From Clostridia bacterium (GTDB taxonomy: Bacteria; Bacillota; Clostridia; Christensenellales; Borkfalkiaceae), in contig JAFQMD010000030.1 in assembly GCA_017396365.1 (NCBI GenBank), positions 62,001 through 126,000 on the forward strand: a stretch of DNA of 64,000 nt. The letters run 5' to 3'. Below are positions 25,017-33,033 of the stretch, piece by piece (within the stretch, counting starts at the first letter, position 1; every line of letters begins with the position of its first letter). A program made the position numbers and the translations under genes. The notes below the pieces were generated by a model, which made no database searches, was not told the DNA's origin, and saw only the letters and a program-made list of their open reading frames with translations.

Positions 25017-25889
25017 TTAGTTTGCTTTTTTGTAAATAATAACGAGATTTGAAACGTAATAACAATCGGTAAAGTCAACTTCTTCTTCACGTTCTGCAGT
25101 TGGGCTCATACCAGCAATAATGCCGTCAATCGCGCTTGATTGAACCGCTGCGATTAAACCTTCCCAAGCGTATTGATAAATTTCAAGTTTCATACCGAGT
25201 TCGGCTGCGATATACTTTGCAATTTGAACGTCGTATCCGTTTGCGTAAGTTCCTACAGAACCGTTTTTGATAGGAACTGCTCCGTTCGTATCGTCAAGTT
25301 GAGTCCAGTTGAAAGGATCGTAACCACATTCCATACCGATTTTTAAAACACCGTTTGAAACGTCGGTTTTGCTTGATGATAATGCAAGAGTTCCGATTGA
25401 TTCTTCTTTATTAAAACTCATTTGAACGGCTTGTTCCATCAAAGTTTTCTTCGTAGCGTCTGAAATGGTCGCTAAAATTTGGTTTACGCTTGCAACTAAC
25501 GCGCTACCCGTTTTAAACGCAACGGCAATACCCGTATCAGATTCGGTTGCAGTAAATCCCGTTGTATTGTTTACAAGAGATATATAGCCGAGAGTTTCGT
25601 CTTTTAAACACTCTGCGTATGCCGTCGGTTCTTCGGCAACGTAGCCGTCGATAACGCCTGAGTTAAGAGCAACTAAAAGGGCTGGGAAATCTTTATAGTC
25701 CTTTTTTGTTATTCCGTCAACTTGGTCAAGCGCTGTAAGGTGGAAAGTACCGCTTTGAGCGCCGATAGTTGCGCCTTTTAAACCAGCCAAATCTTTAGCG
25801 CCTGAAATATCTACTTTTTGTCTTCCGCCACAGGCAACTAAACTGAAGGTGAGCACGAGTGCTAAGATAAATGTTAAAAGTTTTTTCAT
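25017..25889 (-). CDS. Amino-acid ABC transporter binding lipoprotein with circularly permuted domain order
   Basis: A 290-residue lipoprotein: signal peptide with lipobox LVAC (Cys20), then a family 3 solute-binding fold in swapped order. Residues ~31-157 (LAGLKGATIGAQSGTFH, NSGVIDGYVAEEP, TGFTATESDTGIAVAF) match what is normally the second half of such proteins. Residues ~181-290 (LKIGMECGYDPFNWTQ, GYDVQIAKYIAAELG, AGMSPTAEREEEVDFTDCYY) match the normal first half. A 23-residue Ser-rich linker joins them. The ligand-binding arginine (R267) and the acidic site (D81/E86) are both kept, so it should bind an amino acid. The start is the ATG at 25889 behind AAGGAG. It is the first gene after the lysine riboswitch. 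Confidence 0.88.
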   Translation of the reverse strand: MKKLLTFILALVLTFSLVACGGRQKVDISGAKDLAGLKGATIGAQSGTFHLTALDQVDGITKKDYKDFPALLVALNSGVIDGYVAEEPTAYAECLKDETLGYISLVNNTTGFTATESDTGIAVAFKTGSALVASVNQILATISDATKKTLMEQAVQMSFNKEESIGTLALSSSKTDVSNGVLKIGMECGYDPFNWTQLDDTNGAVPIKNGSVGTYANGYDVQIAKYIAAELGMKLEIYQYAWEGLIAAVQSSAIDGIIAGMSPTAEREEEVDFTDCYYVSNLVIIYKKAN

Positions 25890-25944
25890 ATTTTTCTCCT
25901 TCATTTCGGATTATTCTAAAGTAAAACCCCTCTCTTTTGCAAAT

Positions 25945-25981
25945 AAAAAACCTGCAATAGAGCGCAAGGCAATATTGCAGG
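25945..25981 (-). terminator. Riboswitch-controlled terminator
   Basis: CCTGCAATA pairs with TATTGCAGG, then TTTTTTATTT on the minus strand. It directly follows the L-box aptamer and precedes the binding-protein gene, the expected expression platform for ligand-induced termination. Confidence 0.88.
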
Positions 25982-26000
25982 AATATCCTACTATATAATA

Positions 26001-26165
26001 CAATAGCGCTCCGCTTTTTAAGCGACAGTCGTTAAGATATTTTCTTAACGCCCAACCGTTTTGCAACTCAAATTACCAACGATTTCGGCAAGACTTCCTT
26101 TTAATTAACCCCCGTTTGAGCGGTTTTAGGTCAATTTACTCTTAAGCCCTGCGCCTCTATCCGAA
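26001..26165 (-). ncRNA. Lysine riboswitch (L-box) aptamer
   Basis: On the minus strand the L-box landmarks occur in order: GATAGAGGCGC at the 5' side of P1, CTTAAGAGTA, TCTTGCCGAAATCGTTGG, GGTTGGGCGTTAAG with its TTAACG partner, GACTGTCGC, and GGAGCGCTATT closing P1. The order and spacing match the lysine aptamer (compare B. subtilis lysC leader: GAGGTGC, AAGAGTA, GCCGAAG, GCTGG, GGCTGTC, GGAGGGCTA). A terminator follows. It should shut the downstream importer when lysine is plentiful. Confidence 0.93.
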
Positions 26166-26239
26166 ATTATTAAATTTTATAGTGCTATATTACACCATTT
26201 ACACTATTTTTGCAAGTGTTTTTACGTGGTTTTTGAAAT

Positions 26240-26605
26240 TTATTTTAGACCTTTGCATTTTGGACATAAATAGTACATAGTTAGGTTATAACCAAGTATT
26301 TCTTCTCCAGTTTTTTCCCTTAAAACGTCGAGTAAGTCAATCTCGCCGACGTCAGCAACCTTGCCACAGTTTTTGCAAATTAAATGCTCGTGTGGAATTT
26401 GCGGTCTGTCATATCTTGACGGCGCGTTAGGAGCGTCTATTTTTCTAACTTCTCCGCTCTCGACTAAAAGCGATAAATTTCTATAAACCGTACCGACTGC
26501 TATGCTCGGCATTTTTTTACGCGCCTCTACGAATATCTCGTCTGCCGTAGGATGGCAAAACGACGCGTATATTATATCTTTTATTATTTTTCTTTGTCTT
26601 GTCAT
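26240..26605 (-). CDS. Fur/PerR-family metalloregulator
   Basis: A 121-residue Fur-family repressor, short at the N-terminus. The winged helix includes HPTADEIFVEARKKMPSIAVGTVYRNLSLLVESG. The regulatory metal residues are in PHEHLIC, and a structural zinc site is formed by C77/C80 and C114/C117. The overall pattern is closest to PerR, the peroxide sensor, but iron- or zinc-sensing cannot be excluded. A perfect 7-1-7 box lies just upstream of its -35, suggesting autoregulation, and a similar box lies by the rubrerythrin gene. Confidence 0.9.
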   Translation of the reverse strand: MTRQRKIIKDIIYASFCHPTADEIFVEARKKMPSIAVGTVYRNLSLLVESGEVRKIDAPNAPSRYDRPQIPHEHLICKNCGKVADVGEIDLLDVLREKTGEEILGYNLTMYYLCPKCKGLK

Positions 26606-26623
26606 AAAATCACCTTTTTCTTT

Positions 26624-26652
26624 ATTATATCATGATTTATTTATTTTGTCAA
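26624..26652 (-). promoter_or_regulatory. fur/perR promoter
   Basis: A perfect TTGACA (26647-26652), 17-base spacer and TATAAT (26624-26629) with an extended TGA before the -10. Confidence 0.85.
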
Positions 26653-26655
26653 GAG

Positions 26656-26670
26656 TAAGAATTATTCTTA
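26656..26670. promoter_or_regulatory. Perfect Fur/PerR-type 7-1-7 operator
   Basis: TAAGAATTATTCTTA is a perfect 7-1-7 inverted repeat, 3 bases upstream of the regulator's own -35. It has the geometry of Fur/PerR boxes. Confidence 0.75.
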
Positions 26671-26709
26671 ATTTTTTAAATTTTTCACAATTTAATTTTA
26701 ATTTTACCG

Positions 26710-26738
26710 TTGACAAGCAATAATATTTATAATACAAT
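26710..26738 (+). promoter_or_regulatory. Promoter of the Mbeg1-like gene
   Basis: TTGACA (26710-26715), 17-base spacer, TACAAT (26733-26738); TTTTGGAG precedes the start codon. Confidence 0.78.
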
Positions 26739-26762
26739 ATAAAAAAGCGTTTTGGAGAATTT

Positions 26763-27920
26763 ATGCCGAATATTTTAGATTACGTCGTTTGGCGTGGTGA
26801 CTTATCTTTTAAAAAATCAAAATTTAACTGCGTTGACGCCGCAGTCTTTTCGCAAATAATTTTTCTTGATTTAACGAAAAGCGTTGCTTTTCGCTCTACA
26901 ATTTCGCTAAGCGACTGCGCCGACAAACACTTTTCTCACGTAGATAAATCAAAACCTTTGGGACTTATTATACCCATAACGATTAACGACTTGTTTACTC
27001 TTATGGCTAATAGCAAAAGGTTTGGAAACGTCCTGCTTTCAAATTATAAAAAAGACATTGACCATTCTACCGAAACGCAATTTTCAGCGCTTACCGCTTA
27101 TATTGAAGAAATCAACACGAAAGTCGTAATTTTTAGCGGAACGGACGACACTATTATAGGTTGGAAAGAAGACCTTAATATGATTTTTAAAACTCCGACT
27201 CAAGCGCAAATTCAATCGGTTAAATACCTAAATAAAGTTTGCTCAAATTTCGATGGGAAAATTGTAGTTTTAGGGCATAGCAAAGGTGGTAATTTGTCAA
27301 TTTATTCTTCTGCTAACTGCAAAGAAAGTATAAGAAAAAACATTGTTAAAATCTACAATTTTGACGGTCCGGGCATTCCAGATTGCAACGAGGCGGAAAA
27401 TCTTTACTCGATATTAAAAAAGAAACTTATAACCGTCGTTCCGCAAGCGTCTATCGTCGGAAGACTTTTTGAGCAAAACGACGACCACTACATTGTGCAT
27501 AGCGTTGCCGACGGAGTTTATCAACACGACGTTTTAACTTGGCAAGTTAAAGGAACGGCTTTTATCCCCGATAACGAATTTTTACCCGACGCCGTTGGAG
27601 TTGGAAATCATTTAAGAACTATACTTAGCAGTCTTTCCCCAGAAAAGCGTGAGGCTTTCGTTGAGGCTACGTTTAAACTACTCTTTTCAACAGGCGCTAA
27701 AACACTTACCGATTTATCTAAAAAAATGCCTAATTTATTCAAACAGTATTTTAAACTTACTAAAGAAGAACGAAAGGCGATAAACGGTCCGATGATTAAA
27801 CTTATTGCAAATAAATATATAAGAAAATGCTTTTTAGACTCTTCAAAATCATATTCAAAACACATACAAAATCAAAAGAAAAAACAAAAAACTTTAGAAA
27901 AGAAAAAACCGCTCAAATGA
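26763..27920 (+). CDS. Mbeg1-like (DUF2974) alpha/beta-hydrolase
   Basis: A 385-residue protein of the Mbeg1-like/DUF2974 family. It begins with the family motif NILDYVVWRGDLSFKKSKFN, followed by VDAAVFSQI. The lipase-type nucleophile elbow is GHSKGGNL with Ser173, preceded by VIFSGTDDTIIGWKED, and IYNFDGPG follows. The C-terminal ~100 residues are helical and end in a highly basic tail (QNQKKKQKTLEKKKPLK). No signal peptide is seen, so it is probably cytoplasmic. The substrate is unknown. The last codons also form half of the terminator stem. Confidence 0.85.
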   Translation: MPNILDYVVWRGDLSFKKSKFNCVDAAVFSQIIFLDLTKSVAFRSTISLSDCADKHFSHVDKSKPLGLIIPITINDLFTLMANSKRFGNVLLSNYKKDIDHSTETQFSALTAYIEEINTKVVIFSGTDDTIIGWKEDLNMIFKTPTQAQIQSVKYLNKVCSNFDGKIVVLGHSKGGNLSIYSSANCKESIRKNIVKIYNFDGPGIPDCNEAENLYSILKKKLITVVPQASIVGRLFEQNDDHYIVHSVADGVYQHDVLTWQVKGTAFIPDNEFLPDAVGVGNHLRTILSSLSPEKREAFVEATFKLLFSTGAKTLTDLSKKMPNLFKQYFKLTKEERKAINGPMIKLIANKYIRKCFLDSSKSYSKHIQNQKKKQKTLEKKKPLK

Positions 27921-27931
27921 GCGGTTTTTTT
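27903..27931. terminator. Terminator overlapping the end of the Mbeg1-like gene
   Basis: AAAAAACCGCTCA pairs with TGAGCGGTTTTTT around a 2-3 base loop; the stop codon TGA is part of the 3' arm. Symmetry lets it also serve the convergent engB gene. Confidence 0.85.
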
Positions 27932-27972
27932 AAATTCGCCTAGTTATAAGTCGATTATCGGCAATTTTTATC

Positions 27973-28593
27973 TTATTCTTCTTCGTTATCATCACCAAAA
28001 TAATCACTTTTTAAAACTTCTAACACTTTTTCTAGTTTTTGCAAAACTTCGTCTTTGCCTTGTCTTGTTTGGGACGACGTTGCAATTACGTAACTTTCAG
28101 GAACGGCAAATCTCTTAGCGATTTCTCTTACGTTGCTTTTTACTTGCATACGCGAAAGTTTATCGGCTTTTGTCGCTATAAAAGCAAAAGAAAAGGCGTT
28201 TGAGTGTAAAAAATTTACCATTGTTACGTCGTCGGCAGTCGGAGAATGACGAATATCCAAAAGCGACAAAACGTACTGAGCGTTGCTTTTATCGGCAAAA
28301 AATTGCTCCATTACCTTGCCCCATTTTTCCTTTTCAGCTTTTGAAACCTTTGCAAAACCGTAACCCGGCAAATCCGCTAAAATAAACTCGCCGAAATCAA
28401 AATAGTTAACGAGTCGAGTTCTCCCCGGAGTATCCGAAGTCTTTGCAAGTTTGCGTTGGTTTGCAAGCATATTGATAAACGAACTTTTACCGACGTTAGA
28501 CTTACCTACAACCGCTATTATTGGTTTTTCACTTTTTATGAATTGAGACGGCGACGCTGCCGACGTAATAAACGTTGCGTTTTTTATAATCAA
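27973..28593 (-). CDS. ysxC: Ribosome biogenesis GTP-binding protein YsxC/EngB
   Basis: A roughly 206-residue GTPase needed for late 50S assembly. P-loop GKSNVGKSS, switch region TSDTPGRTRLVNYF, G3 ADLPGYGFAKVSK and G4 TKADKLS are all visible. I place the start at TTG 28593, 8 bases after AGGAGG; the longer GTG start (28602) would lie inside that Shine-Dalgarno. It lies downstream of lon, the standard lon-ysxC order of Firmicutes. Confidence 0.94.
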   Translation of the reverse strand: MIIKNATFITSAASPSQFIKSEKPIIAVVGKSNVGKSSFINMLANQRKLAKTSDTPGRTRLVNYFDFGEFILADLPGYGFAKVSKAEKEKWGKVMEQFFADKSNAQYVLSLLDIRHSPTADDVTMVNFLHSNAFSFAFIATKADKLSRMQVKSNVREIAKRFAVPESYVIATSSQTRQGKDEVLQKLEKVLEVLKSDYFGDDNEEE

Positions 28594-28638
28594 TATACCC
28601 ACCTCCTTTTATTTTTGCTACGCCAAGACTATCAACTT

Positions 28639-30993
28639 TTATCTTAAAGCGTTTTTTAGAACTTCATCAACCGTTTCAACGGCAATAAACTTGATTTCAT
28701 TTCTAATGTTTTCAGGAATTTCTTCAAGATCTTTTACGTTCTTTTTAGGTATTATTATCTTTCTAATTCCTAATCTATATGCTGCAAGAGATTTTTCTTT
28801 AAGTCCACCTATCGGTAAAACTTTACCGCGAAGCGTAACTTCACCGGTCATTGCAACGTCTCCCCTTACTTTTCTACCCGAAAAAGCCGAAGTAATTGCA
28901 GTAACCATAGTTATACCTGCGCTTGGTCCGTCCTTTGGAGTCGCGCCTTCGGGAATATGAAGATGAACGTCGCAAGATGAAAACTTTTCGCTATCAACGC
29001 CAAATCTCTCGGCATTAAGTTTTACAACCGAATGGGCAATTTTTGCGCTTTCTTTCATTACGTCGCCGAGTTTACCAGTAAGCGACAACTCGCCTTTTCC
29101 TTTAGTTAAAGCAACTTCTATCGTTAAGGTAGTTCCGCCAACTTGAGTCCACGCAAGACCAGTACACGCGCCGACTTCGTCGTTTCTAAGTTCGTCGGTA
29201 TAAGAATACTTCTCTGCGCCTAAAAGTTCTTCAACTTCTTTATCAGTAACGACGTATTTGCGTTTTCTCTTGCCCTCGGCAAAAACAGTCGCAACTTTTC
29301 TGCATACGCCACCTATTTCTCTTTCTAACGTTCTTACGCCCGCCTCGCGCGTATATCCGTCTATAAGTCGATAAATGGCGTTTTCTTTAAACTCTATCTT
29401 GTCTTTATCAAGCCCGTTTTTGCTCGACGCTTTGTCAACTAAATAGCGCTTTGCAATTTCAAATTTCTCGTTTCTCGTATAGCCGTTTAGTTCAATTATC
29501 TCCATTCTGTCAAGGAGTGGCGCGGGAATCGTGGAAAGAGAATTTGCCGTAGTTATGAACAAAACTTTAGATAAGTCGTATGGGATTTCTAAATATCTAT
29601 CGCGGAAAGTTACGTTTTGTTCGGGGTCTAACACTTCCAAAAGGGCGCTTGCTGGATCTCCCCTTAAATCGCTCGACAATTTATCAATCTCGTCAAGCAA
29701 GATTACTGGGTTTACCGTGCCTGCCTCTTTCATTGCATACATTATTCTACCCGGAATTGCGCCGACGTAAGTTTTTCTATGTCCTCTTATTTCAGCCTCG
29801 TCCTTTACTCCGCCAAGGCTCATTCTAACAAATTTTCTTCCTAACGCCCTTGCAACAGACTTAGCAATCGACGTTTTTCCTACGCCCGGTGGTCCGTAAA
29901 GACAAAGTATTGAACCGCCGATTTTACCCGTAAGTTTTAAAACTGCAAGATATTCAACAATTCTCTCTTTGACTTTTTCCAACCCATAGTGGTCGTCGTC
30001 AAGAATTTTAACGGCTTCTTTTAAGTTTGCCCTATCTTCGCTACTTTCAGAAAACGGTAGGTCTAAAAGCCAGTCCAAATATGTATTTAAAACCATATAA
30101 TCGGGAGAAGACGGGTTCATTTTACTCATCCTAAAGAGTTCTTTAAGAGCCTTCTCTTCAACTTCTTGTGGGAATTTTTTGGCTTTGATGCGTTCTTCAA
30201 GTTGTTCGCGCTCATCCTCGTTATCTCCGAGTTCAGCGTGAATAGCCTTTAATTGTTCACGAAGATAAAATTCCCTTTGGTTTTTTTCAATACTCGTCTT
30301 AACTCTTTCTGCAATATCCTTTTGCGCCTTGATTATTTCAAGTTCTTTAACTAAAAATTGATAAAAACAGAAAAGTTTATCTTTAACGTTTGCAGTTTCT
30401 AATATAGATTGCTTTTCAGATTCCCTGAAATTCATATTATACGATGCTGCATTTACAAACTCGTTAGCGTTTTCTAAGGTTAAAATATTATTGAAAACGT
30501 CTTTATTGATTTTTACGTGTTCAGAAGTAAGATAATGGCGCAATTCGTCTTTTACAAAGCGGAAATACGCCTCAGTTTCACTTTCGTCGCCGAAATCAGG
30601 ATAGACTTCACGTATGCCAACTTTGAAATACTCGTCGTTATCGTTTGGCATAACGACTATTTCTGCGCAGTAAAGCGCGTCAACGTTTAAGCGATAATTA
30701 TCCCCTGGCATGCGAGTGTAATTCCTTATCTTACAAACTGTTCCTATAGTGCAAACTTCATTTGCCTTCGGATTGTCTTTTCTCGCATCCTTTTGCGCAG
30801 CGACAAAGATTAGAGAGTCGCTCTCAATAGACGCTGTTACTGCAGAAAGGGACTTAATTCTACCTACGTCAAACGACGTAAAGACGTTTGGTAAAATAAC
30901 CTTACCGCGAAGCGCTACCATTGGCATTTCTCTAACGGTTGCGCCTGATGAAAAATCAATATCTGTTATACTAGTTTTTTCAAATCCATCCAT
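28639..30993 (-). CDS. lon: ATP-dependent protease Lon
   Basis: A 784-residue Lon protease. The N-terminal substrate domain (MVALRGKVILPNV) is followed by a helical region, the AAA+ module with Walker A GPPGVGKTS and Walker B ILLDEIDK, then the serine-lysine protease domain with PKDGPSAG and LPIGGLKEKSLAA. It degrades misfolded and regulatory proteins in the cytosol. The ATG at 30993 is chosen over an in-frame TTG at 31035; neither has a strong ribosome binding site. No CIRCE or CtsR box was recognised upstream. Confidence 0.97.
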   Translation of the reverse strand: MDGFEKTSITDIDFSSGATVREMPMVALRGKVILPNVFTSFDVGRIKSLSAVTASIESDSLIFVAAQKDARKDNPKANEVCTIGTVCKIRNYTRMPGDNYRLNVDALYCAEIVVMPNDNDEYFKVGIREVYPDFGDESETEAYFRFVKDELRHYLTSEHVKINKDVFNNILTLENANEFVNAASYNMNFRESEKQSILETANVKDKLFCFYQFLVKELEIIKAQKDIAERVKTSIEKNQREFYLREQLKAIHAELGDNEDEREQLEERIKAKKFPQEVEEKALKELFRMSKMNPSSPDYMVLNTYLDWLLDLPFSESSEDRANLKEAVKILDDDHYGLEKVKERIVEYLAVLKLTGKIGGSILCLYGPPGVGKTSIAKSVARALGRKFVRMSLGGVKDEAEIRGHRKTYVGAIPGRIMYAMKEAGTVNPVILLDEIDKLSSDLRGDPASALLEVLDPEQNVTFRDRYLEIPYDLSKVLFITTANSLSTIPAPLLDRMEIIELNGYTRNEKFEIAKRYLVDKASSKNGLDKDKIEFKENAIYRLIDGYTREAGVRTLEREIGGVCRKVATVFAEGKRKRKYVVTDKEVEELLGAEKYSYTDELRNDEVGACTGLAWTQVGGTTLTIEVALTKGKGELSLTGKLGDVMKESAKIAHSVVKLNAERFGVDSEKFSSCDVHLHIPEGATPKDGPSAGITMVTAITSAFSGRKVRGDVAMTGEVTLRGKVLPIGGLKEKSLAAYRLGIRKIIIPKKNVKDLEEIPENIRNEIKFIAVETVDEVLKNALR

Positions 30994-31102
30994 ATTTATA
31001 TACCTAAATTTTACTGTTATATTATTATATAACAAAACCGCTTTTTTTTCAAGTGATTTTGATTATAGTATTAAATTAGTAATATTTTTGTTTTAAATAA
31101 AC

Positions 31103-31140
31103 GTAAAAATGCCGTTGCTTTTTAGCAACGGCATTTTTAC
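31103..31140 (-). terminator. Terminator after the DUF3899-like gene
   Basis: A 17-bp perfect stem (31103-31119 with 31124-31140) centred on GCCGTTGC/GCAACGGC with T-rich arm on either side. Confidence 0.88.
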
Positions 31141-31165
31141 TATAAAGTTTAATAAGGTTTAAAAT

Positions 31166-31669
31166 TTATATTTTAGTATTACTATAAAGTAATAAAAATA
31201 TTACCGATAAAGCAATAAAAACTAATCCTACAATAAAAACCGAAGAATATCTAGCTTTCTTACGTTTTTCCTCCTTACTCTTTTTATATTCTTTATAGTT
31301 TGAATCTAATCTGATTCTACCACCAGGAATAAGGGAAAAGAATGCTCGTTTTAAGATAAACGTAATACTATCAAAAAAACCACTTTCTGAAATCTTTAAT
31401 AATACTCCCACACAAATATACAAAACTCCTGGACCGAAAAAAGAATCCGAAAGAATACCATATAAGGTGCGTTTTGCAACACCTTTAAATGCTCCGTTTG
31501 ATGAGGCTATTAAGAATGCTATTAAAAGCGCAATTAAAACACAAATAGAATAAACAAAGATTGTCAAACCAAGAGATCTTCGTTCAGTGTTTTTCATATC
31601 TTTAGAGTCTTTAACGCAGTCATTTAAATCTAGTTTTTCTTCTTTTTTATTTTCGTTATCGTTATTCAT
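31166..31669 (-). CDS. Small membrane protein, DUF3899-like
   Basis: A 167-residue protein with a charged cytosolic N-terminus of ~30 residues, hydrophobic helices at about 33-54 and 75-93, a basic loop (RIRLDSNYKEYKKSKEEKRKKARY), and a last helix at about 142-162. The block SDSFFGPGVLYICVGVLLKISESGFFD resembles the DUF3899 family of Firmicutes membrane proteins; function unknown. It lies 95 bases downstream of oppF and just before a strong terminator, so it may be the last gene of the opp unit. Confidence 0.6.
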   Translation of the reverse strand: MNNDNENKKEEKLDLNDCVKDSKDMKNTERRSLGLTIFVYSICVLIALLIAFLIASSNGAFKGVAKRTLYGILSDSFFGPGVLYICVGVLLKISESGFFDSITFILKRAFFSLIPGGRIRLDSNYKEYKKSKEEKRKKARYSSVFIVGLVFIALSVIFLLLYSNTKI

Positions 31670-31764
31670 TATATCCTTATTTTTAATTTTGTAAAACTAC
31701 AACTTCATATAGGTAAATTCAAACAATGGATCTCTTATTATCAATAGATTGACGCATCCATTAT

Positions 31765-33033
31765 TTAGTCGGCAGAATTTAAACTTTCTTTATACTTTTG
31801 CTCTTCTGCGTCATTACAATAGATAAAATGTCCTGGGACGACTTCTCTCATAGATGGCTTATCTACAGAGTAATCATGCTCAGCAATTGGATTGTACACA
31901 ATTCTAACTCTGTCCTTTTCATAAGCAGGGTCAGGAAGAGGAATTGCAGATAACAATGACTTGGTATATGGGTGAAGAGGACGAGCAAAAAGTTCGTCGG
32001 ATGAAGCAAGTTCAACCATCTTACCATAGTACATAACGCCAATTCTATCAGAGAAATACTTAACTACTGAAAGGTCGTGCGCAATGAAAAGAATTGTAAG
32101 ACCAAGTTTATGACGAAGATCGTTCAAAAGATTGATAACCTGAGCCTGAATTGATACGTCGAGAGCCGAAACAGGCTCGTCAGCAATAATCATTTCAGGT
32201 TGCATTACAACTGCTCTTGCAATACCTATACGTTGACGTTGACCACCTGAGAATTCGTGTGGATAACGGTCAGCGTGTTCTCTTACAAGACCAACTGTTT
32301 CCAAAATTTCATAAACCTTATTGTCTATATATTCTTTATCCTTAATACCTTTAATAATCATCCCTTCTGAAATAATTTCTCTTACAGTCATTCGAGGATC
32401 TAAAGACGCAATAGGATCTTGGAATATCATCTGAATCTGAGTTATAAATTTACTCTTTTTAGCAACTTTGCGATCATGCTTATACTTCTTCAAAAGTTTA
32501 TTTTGTTCATCTGACTTAGGATCTAGAGCTTTAAGTTTCTCATCATACTCTTTATCAAGAGCATCAACCATTTCTTTTGCATAAATTTTATCACCATATT
32601 TATGGTCATGTTTTGCTTCTTTAATATGTTTATATTGTTCAGCAATAACTTCATCTCTATGCTTAATAGTTTGAGAAATATCCTCTTTAATTGATTCAGA
32701 AAAATCAGGATTATCCTTAAGGCGTTGTTTTAACATCTTAAGTTTTTCATCACTTTCTTTCTTTACTTTTGCAATTGTTTTTTTATAATAAAGAGTTCCT
32801 GCGCAAATTCTTCTTCCTTTAAAGATTACGTTACCAGAAGTTATATCGTAAAGTTTAATGATTGAACGACCAGTTGTGGTTTTACCACAACCAGATTCGC
32901 CGACAAGGCCGAAAACCTCACCTTTTTTAATATCAAAACTAACGTCATCAACTGCTTTCAACTTTTGACGTCCCATTTTGAAGTACTGACTTAAATGTTC
33001 AACTTTGAGTAAAACTTCATTATTGTTTTCCAT
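31765..33033 (-). CDS. oppF: Oligopeptide ABC transporter ATPase OppF with inserted helical segment
   Basis: A 422-residue OppF/DppF ATPase, about 100 residues longer than usual. Walker [10 protein letters not shown] (46-53) is followed after about 25 residues by a Lys/Glu-rich helical insertion (~76-195). The Q-loop QMIFQDP (about 201-207), signature FSGGQRQR, Walker [13 protein letters not shown], and the C-terminal peptide-type domain ([11 protein letters not shown]) follow. The start is the ATG at 33033 behind AGGAGGTGCTGACA; it overlaps oppD by 14 bases. Last ATPase gene of the oppABCDF array. Confidence 0.93.
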   Translation of the reverse strand: MENNNEVLLKVEHLSQYFKMGRQKLKAVDDVSFDIKKGEVFGLVGESGCGKTTTGRSIIKLYDITSGNVIFKGRRICAGTLYYKKTIAKVKKESDEKLKMLKQRLKDNPDFSESIKEDISQTIKHRDEVIAEQYKHIKEAKHDHKYGDKIYAKEMVDALDKEYDEKLKALDPKSDEQNKLLKKYKHDRKVAKKSKFITQIQMIFQDPIASLDPRMTVREIISEGMIIKGIKDKEYIDNKVYEILETVGLVREHADRYPHEFSGGQRQRIGIARAVVMQPEMIIADEPVSALDVSIQAQVINLLNDLRHKLGLTILFIAHDLSVVKYFSDRIGVMYYGKMVELASSDELFARPLHPYTKSLLSAIPLPDPAYEKDRVRIVYNPIAEHDYSVDKPSMREVVPGHFIYCNDAEEQKYKESLNSAD

